17,127 nt of DNA from Acidobacteriota bacterium (lineage in GTDB: Bacteria > Acidobacteriota > Terriglobia > Terriglobales > Acidobacteriaceae). Of this stretch, positions 13,546 through 17,127 are shown one piece after another. The DNA lies in contig JAKART010000009.1 of the NCBI GenBank assembly GCA_021819255.1, positions 1 through 17,127 on the forward strand. Reading direction: 5' to 3'. The translations under genes and the position numbers were made by a program. The notes beneath the pieces are model-generated. The model saw only the letters and a list, made by a program, of their open reading frames with translations. It searched no databases and was not told the origin of the DNA. Positions within the stretch are counted from its first letter, which is position 1. The number at the start of each line of letters is the position of its first letter.

Positions 13546-16014
13546 TCATGAGGCCCGACGCTCCCGGGCCGCTTCCTCAAGCTGCTCCCAATCCGCACTG
13601 TCTGGGAACGGCGCGCCAGCCTCAATTCCGGCGATGCCGCTTTCGGTTACCGCAAAGATCTCCAGCCAATGGCCTTCGAGAAGCTCACGCGCGGTCTCGC
13701 TGCGATGAATGGCCCGCCGGATATGCTCTTTTGGCGCATAGACCACCACGCTGAGCCGCAGCGGAGCATGCCGCCAACGCTCCCCATCATGGATCGACTG
13801 CAACGCCAGGCCCGTGCGCAGATCCCCGGAGTTGCCCTCGAAGAGGCCCAGCGCGCCCCCGGCGACGTTGTGCAAAGTCTTGTTTCCTGCTCCGAACCGC
13901 AATGGATCCACCGTCGAAGCGAAGTACTGCATATTGATCCAGTGAGCGACCACCACGGGTCCGGCCAGGATCTGTTCCAGAACTGCGCCATCCCGGTCCT
14001 CATCAGCATCGTACTCATGCAGAAAGCAGCGGCCTTCCAGGTTCAGTTCGCGCGTAGACCGGCGCGGACCGGCGAGAAACGCCGCGTTGTTCGCCAGGCC
14101 CCACTCGGGCCTGGTCTCCGCCCAGTTCATGGCGCGCTGCAGGGCCTGCGACGCCGCTCCAGCCGGTTCTGGGTGGCTGTCATCTCGGTCCTCCTGCGCC
14201 TTCCTCTCCAGCAGCACAAGCTCGGAGGCCGTAGCCAGTGTGTTCTGCAAAGACCGCTGCCGGCCGGGGTTGAGCCGGGCGAAGTCCTCCGCGTCGAGTT
14301 GCACCGTCTCCGTGGTCGTGTTGTGCAGCGCGGCGGCCCAGCGCATATCTTCCCGCAAGGGAACTCCTCTTCGCTTCAGTTCTGCGGTCACCTCCGGATC
14401 GTTGAGCAGGTCGCGCATGACGCGGGCATTGTTCAGGCCACTCTGGCCGCAACATGCGCCGCAATTGAGCGCGGCGGCGGTGGGGTTATTTCTGGTCTGG
14501 CTCGCATGGCCGACAAGGATGACCAGTCGAGCCGCCCCTCGATCCAGTCCGGTCACGCGCAGAAAGCGCTCTGCCAAACTCGCCTTCTCTTCTAGCGTGG
14601 CCTGAAGCTGAATTCGAACCACGGCATCGTCCTTGGCGCCCGGCAAGCCCATCTTCTTTTTGCGGCCTGGGGCAAAAGTGCTCTTCCATAGGCTCACCGC
14701 GCGGCCCATCCCCAGAATCTCCACCATGCTGAAGGCGGAGACGGGCATCCGGGAGTACTCACCCGAAAGCCGCTTGTTACGGACCCGTTTCATCACCATT
14801 TTTTTATCCTGCACCGGGTCGCCCGTGGTTTGAATCGCAGTCATACCCGCTCGGAATAGCCCCGGCAAGTGCGGCAAGGCCGTCTCGGAGCCCAGCGAGC
14901 GATGCTCCATCGGAACTCCGAAGAATCCCGCAAACCCAAGAGTCTGAAAAGAGGAGTCCAGGGATTCAATGGCTCTGCGCATCGGCTCGGAGCGGACATC
15001 GATGCAGAAGACCGCCTGCACGGCGGCCTCAGAGGCCTGTCGGCCGGGAGGTTGTGAGAGCGTTTCAAACAACCGTCGTTGATAGGACAACTCTTCGGCG
15101 CGCAGCCAGACGGCAGCCATCCTGACCGCCTTTGGCTGCTTCGCGTTGATGGCTTCCTGCCACACGATCTGCCACTCCGCCCAGACGGATCCCTCCGAAC
15201 GGACCGCATCGTCCAGCAACAGCTCCCAGGCCACGCGAATGGCAAGCATGTGCAATCTGTGCGCCGGATCGACTCCTCCTGCGAGCTTTGCCTGCCAGGC
15301 AAGATACGATCCATGGGAGGCCCATCCCGGCACGCGCAGGATGGCGGCCGTGAAGAAGATCGGGACTTGGTCGGGCGAGAGCTGCAGGCGATGCGCGGCC
15401 TCTTCCAGCACGCCCAGCGGTTCGCGGGGCAGTCTGCGGCAGCGCTCCCGCAATCCGTGCTCGCGCATCAGGAATTCACTGCCCCGATCCTCTTCCAGCA
15501 TCTCCAGCCAATAGCCATAGAGCCCTGCATCTTCCGCGATGGGCCACTCCGCCTGGAAGCGATCGAAGTAGCTCGCGCAGCACTGGCTGATCTGAGTAAG
15601 AATGTGTTCTCGCCAGCTATAGGCATGCGTCAGCTCGCGCCGCGCGTCCAGCCTGTCGGAGAGCAAAGGAACCGTTCGCAGCGGGGGCGGCGCCGTATCG
15701 AGAAAGCGGATCAGCTCTTCCAATGTGCAGCCCAGCCCTGACTCCGCAAGAGCAGCGGCCAGGCTGGCCTTGGAAATCTCGCCGGCGGCAAACCTCTCCC
15801 GGTAATACTCCGGGGGCATGGTCATGCGTGAACCGGCAAGATGCGCGAGCTCTTGCATCGTCTGCGCGAAGGACCTGCTTCGGAATCCCCAATAAGGATT
15901 CACGGCAATGGCCCTGTCCAGCGGCCAGAAGGGCGCAACCAGGTCACAGGAGGCCTGCGCCATGGAGGCGATGTCGAAGCGTTTGCCGATGTCGTTGCAA
16001 CCTGTGGTGATCAC
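13546..16014 (-). CDS. dabA: DabA, carbonic-anhydrase-like subunit of the inorganic carbon pump (DUF2309)
   Basis: Cytoplasmic, membrane-associated partner of DabB. In the characterised Halothiobacillus system it is proposed to hydrate CO2 to bicarbonate in one direction, driven by ion flux through DabB. The 822-residue protein matches the DUF2309/UPF0753 family throughout: APFWPLDRAIAVNPYWG near the N-terminus (27-43), then the beta-carbonic-anhydrase-like zinc site. By alignment with known DabA the ligands are C337 and D339 (VFCIDVRSEPMRRAIES), H503 (VGHASQTRNNP) and C518 (LNCGACCGQSGLNNARVMRDLLN). All four are present. It starts with GTG at 16014, and the GTG overlaps the dabB TGA as GTGA, which indicates translational coupling. 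A start at M18 is possible but would lose the overlap. The C-terminus is convergent with mutY. Confidence 0.95.
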   Translation of the reverse strand: MITTGCNDIGKRFDIASMAQASCDLVAPFWPLDRAIAVNPYWGFRSRSFAQTMQELAHLAGSRMTMPPEYYRERFAAGEISKASLAAALAESGLGCTLEELIRFLDTAPPPLRTVPLLSDRLDARRELTHAYSWREHILTQISQCCASYFDRFQAEWPIAEDAGLYGYWLEMLEEDRGSEFLMREHGLRERCRRLPREPLGVLEEAAHRLQLSPDQVPIFFTAAILRVPGWASHGSYLAWQAKLAGGVDPAHRLHMLAIRVAWELLLDDAVRSEGSVWAEWQIVWQEAINAKQPKAVRMAAVWLRAEELSYQRRLFETLSQPPGRQASEAAVQAVFCIDVRSEPMRRAIESLDSSFQTLGFAGFFGVPMEHRSLGSETALPHLPGLFRAGMTAIQTTGDPVQDKKMVMKRVRNKRLSGEYSRMPVSAFSMVEILGMGRAVSLWKSTFAPGRKKKMGLPGAKDDAVVRIQLQATLEEKASLAERFLRVTGLDRGAARLVILVGHASQTRNNPTAAALNCGACCGQSGLNNARVMRDLLNDPEVTAELKRRGVPLREDMRWAAALHNTTTETVQLDAEDFARLNPGRQRSLQNTLATASELVLLERKAQEDRDDSHPEPAGAASQALQRAMNWAETRPEWGLANNAAFLAGPRRSTRELNLEGRCFLHEYDADEDRDGAVLEQILAGPVVVAHWINMQYFASTVDPLRFGAGNKTLHNVAGGALGLFEGNSGDLRTGLALQSIHDGERWRHAPLRLSVVVYAPKEHIRRAIHRSETARELLEGHWLEIFAVTESGIAGIEAGAPFPDSADWEQLEEAARERRAS

Positions 16015-17127
16015 GCATACTCCCCATGAGTCGAAGTTTCGGAAGGCGAGTCTGAAGAACTTTCGCCGATCTTGATTGGCCAGAGCGCCAGCACATAACG
16101 GGTGAAGATCTCATCCAGGTAGAAACCATGGAATACCCAGATGCGCAGGCGGGAGATTCGCCGGGCGTCGCAGGCCCGTACAGCGATCTGAACCGAATAG
16201 AGCAGCGCCATGCCCAAGGCGAAGAGAGCGGAGACCGCCCAGGGCCGGTTCGTCTCTGCCCCAACCATCGCGCCGGCGCACAGATGCAGCCCATAGTAAA
16301 GAGCCAGCAGAGAAAGCAGACGCGCCAGGGCTGATCCCAAAGATCCATCCTCCTCCAGGCCCGTCGCCAGTAGCGGAGCAACTCCCAAAGCCAGCACCAC
16401 GAGCGCAACGGGTTCTATAGCGTAGGCTGTTCCGGCCAGCAGAGCCTGAGCGCCCCAGAAGGCCGGCGCAAGAACCAATACCGGCAGGACACGCGGCCAG
16501 ACGCGGGCATGGCGGAGAACGCGAAGCTCTCCCAGTGAAACGTCCTCGCCGTAAGCCTGCACAACGCTGCCCGAGTTGAGGAAGAGATAGGACTTATAGA
16601 GGGAGTGACCGATCAGATGAAGCAACGCCAGGCCGTACAATCCGGCCCCGCACTCCGCCAGTAGAAATCCCATCTGTGCGCAGGTGGACCAGGCCAGGCG
16701 GACCTTGATGCTCACGCGGGTCAGCATGACGACTCCGGCGATCACGAACGTAGCGACTCCCGATGCCGTCAACAACAACTGGGCGCACGGCTCGGCATCC
16801 AGAAAGGGATGCAGGCGGAGCAGAAGAACTCCGCCCAGATTGACGATGCCCGCATGCAGCAGCGCGGATACCGGCGTGGGAGCCTCCATCACCTGGATCA
16901 GCCAGCCGTGCAAAGGCAGTTGAGCGGACTTCAGAATCACGGCCAGAGATAGACACAGAGAAAACACCAGCACCGGCAAACGATGCCGAGGTTCCGTCAA
17001 GACCTCCTGGTTCAGGGCGGCGATGTTCAGCGTGCCAAAGCTGCGGTACAGAAGAGCTGTGCCTGCCAGAAGAATCGCCTCGGCGGTGCGGCTGACCAGA
17101 AACTTCTTGTGCGCCGCCATCAGATCG
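16011..17127 (-). CDS. dabB: DabB, NuoL-like membrane subunit, 5' end missing
   Basis: Ion-conducting partner of DabA, of the NuoL/MrpA proton-transporter family. The frame is open to the right edge, so the N-terminal membrane helices are outside; about 371 residues are visible. The visible part is almost wholly hydrophobic helices. It carries the family signature LPLHGWLIQVMEAPTPVSALLHAGIVNLGG, with the Lys/His-bearing transport helices, and a downstream HLIGHSLYKSYLFLNSG segment like the NuoL helix with a key Lys. The final part (IRACDARRISRLRIWVFHGFYLDEIFTRYVLALWPI) resembles the C-terminal region of DabB/NuoL proteins. Pairing with dabA through a GTGA overlap distinguishes it from a true complex I subunit. 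No other nuo genes are present. Confidence 0.92.
   Translation of the reverse strand, partial: DLMAAHKKFLVSRTAEAILLAGTALLYRSFGTLNIAALNQEVLTEPRHRLPVLVFSLCLSLAVILKSAQLPLHGWLIQVMEAPTPVSALLHAGIVNLGGVLLLRLHPFLDAEPCAQLLLTASGVATFVIAGVVMLTRVSIKVRLAWSTCAQMGFLLAECGAGLYGLALLHLIGHSLYKSYLFLNSGSVVQAYGEDVSLGELRVLRHARVWPRVLPVLVLAPAFWGAQALLAGTAYAIEPVALVVLALGVAPLLATGLEEDGSLGSALARLLSLLALYYGLHLCAGAMVGAETNRPWAVSALFALGMALLYSVQIAVRACDARRISRLRIWVFHGFYLDEIFTRYVLALWPIKIGESSSDSPSETSTHGEYA

Noticed and set aside
13669..14595. Plus-strand open frame of about 300 codons inside dabA
   Set aside because: Antisense shadow of dabA, whose family motifs and zinc ligands are clear. The translation has no domain features.

Overview
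The window is a GC-rich bacterial chromosome segment carrying housekeeping, transport and secreted-enzyme genes. I see no phage, insertion sequence, CRISPR or RNA gene. Gene content (a spc-operon end with adk and map, a compact pst operon, secreted GH76 and GH125 alpha-mannan enzymes, a DabAB pair) and the high GC fit a soil-type Acidobacteriota best. That assignment is inference from gene style; no marker gene in the window proves it.

Layout. At the left edge, a 5'-truncated adk overlaps map on the plus strand, the usual end of a secY-adk-map block. Convergent to it, on the minus strand, is the high-affinity phosphate uptake operon pstS-pstC-pstA-pstB (5338 down to 1425). The C-A junction is an ATGA overlap and pstB has its own ribosome binding site. 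No phoU follows. Upstream of pstS lie about 570 bases without a convincing gene. They hold a perfect 12-bp stem hairpin and a second hairpin whose loop can pair with an upstream segment.

Next on the minus strand (10173 down to 5910) is a small alpha-mannan locus. It holds a GH125 exo-alpha-1,6-mannosidase with a Tat-like leader, a radical SAM/SPASM enzyme of the anaerobic sulfatase-maturase type ending in a SEC-C zinc motif, and a secreted GH76 endo-alpha-1,6-mannanase. GH76 and GH125 together would cut an alpha-1,6-mannose backbone, such as fungal wall mannan, to mannose. No sulfatase is nearby to explain the radical SAM enzyme. The GH76 leader carries seven copies of a 12-bp repeat.

After a roughly 610-base gene-poor stretch, two plus-strand genes follow: an orphan FAD-dependent oxidoreductase of the geranylgeranyl-reductase type and mutY (adenine glycosylase). 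Convergent to mutY, and running off the right edge, are dabA and dabB. These encode the energy-coupled inorganic-carbon accumulation complex, with the DabA zinc-site residues intact.

No wholly new system can be claimed. The points most worth a second look are the radical SAM enzyme inside a mannan locus, the repeat-bearing GH76 leader, the structured region ahead of pstS, and DabAB in what looks like a heterotroph.
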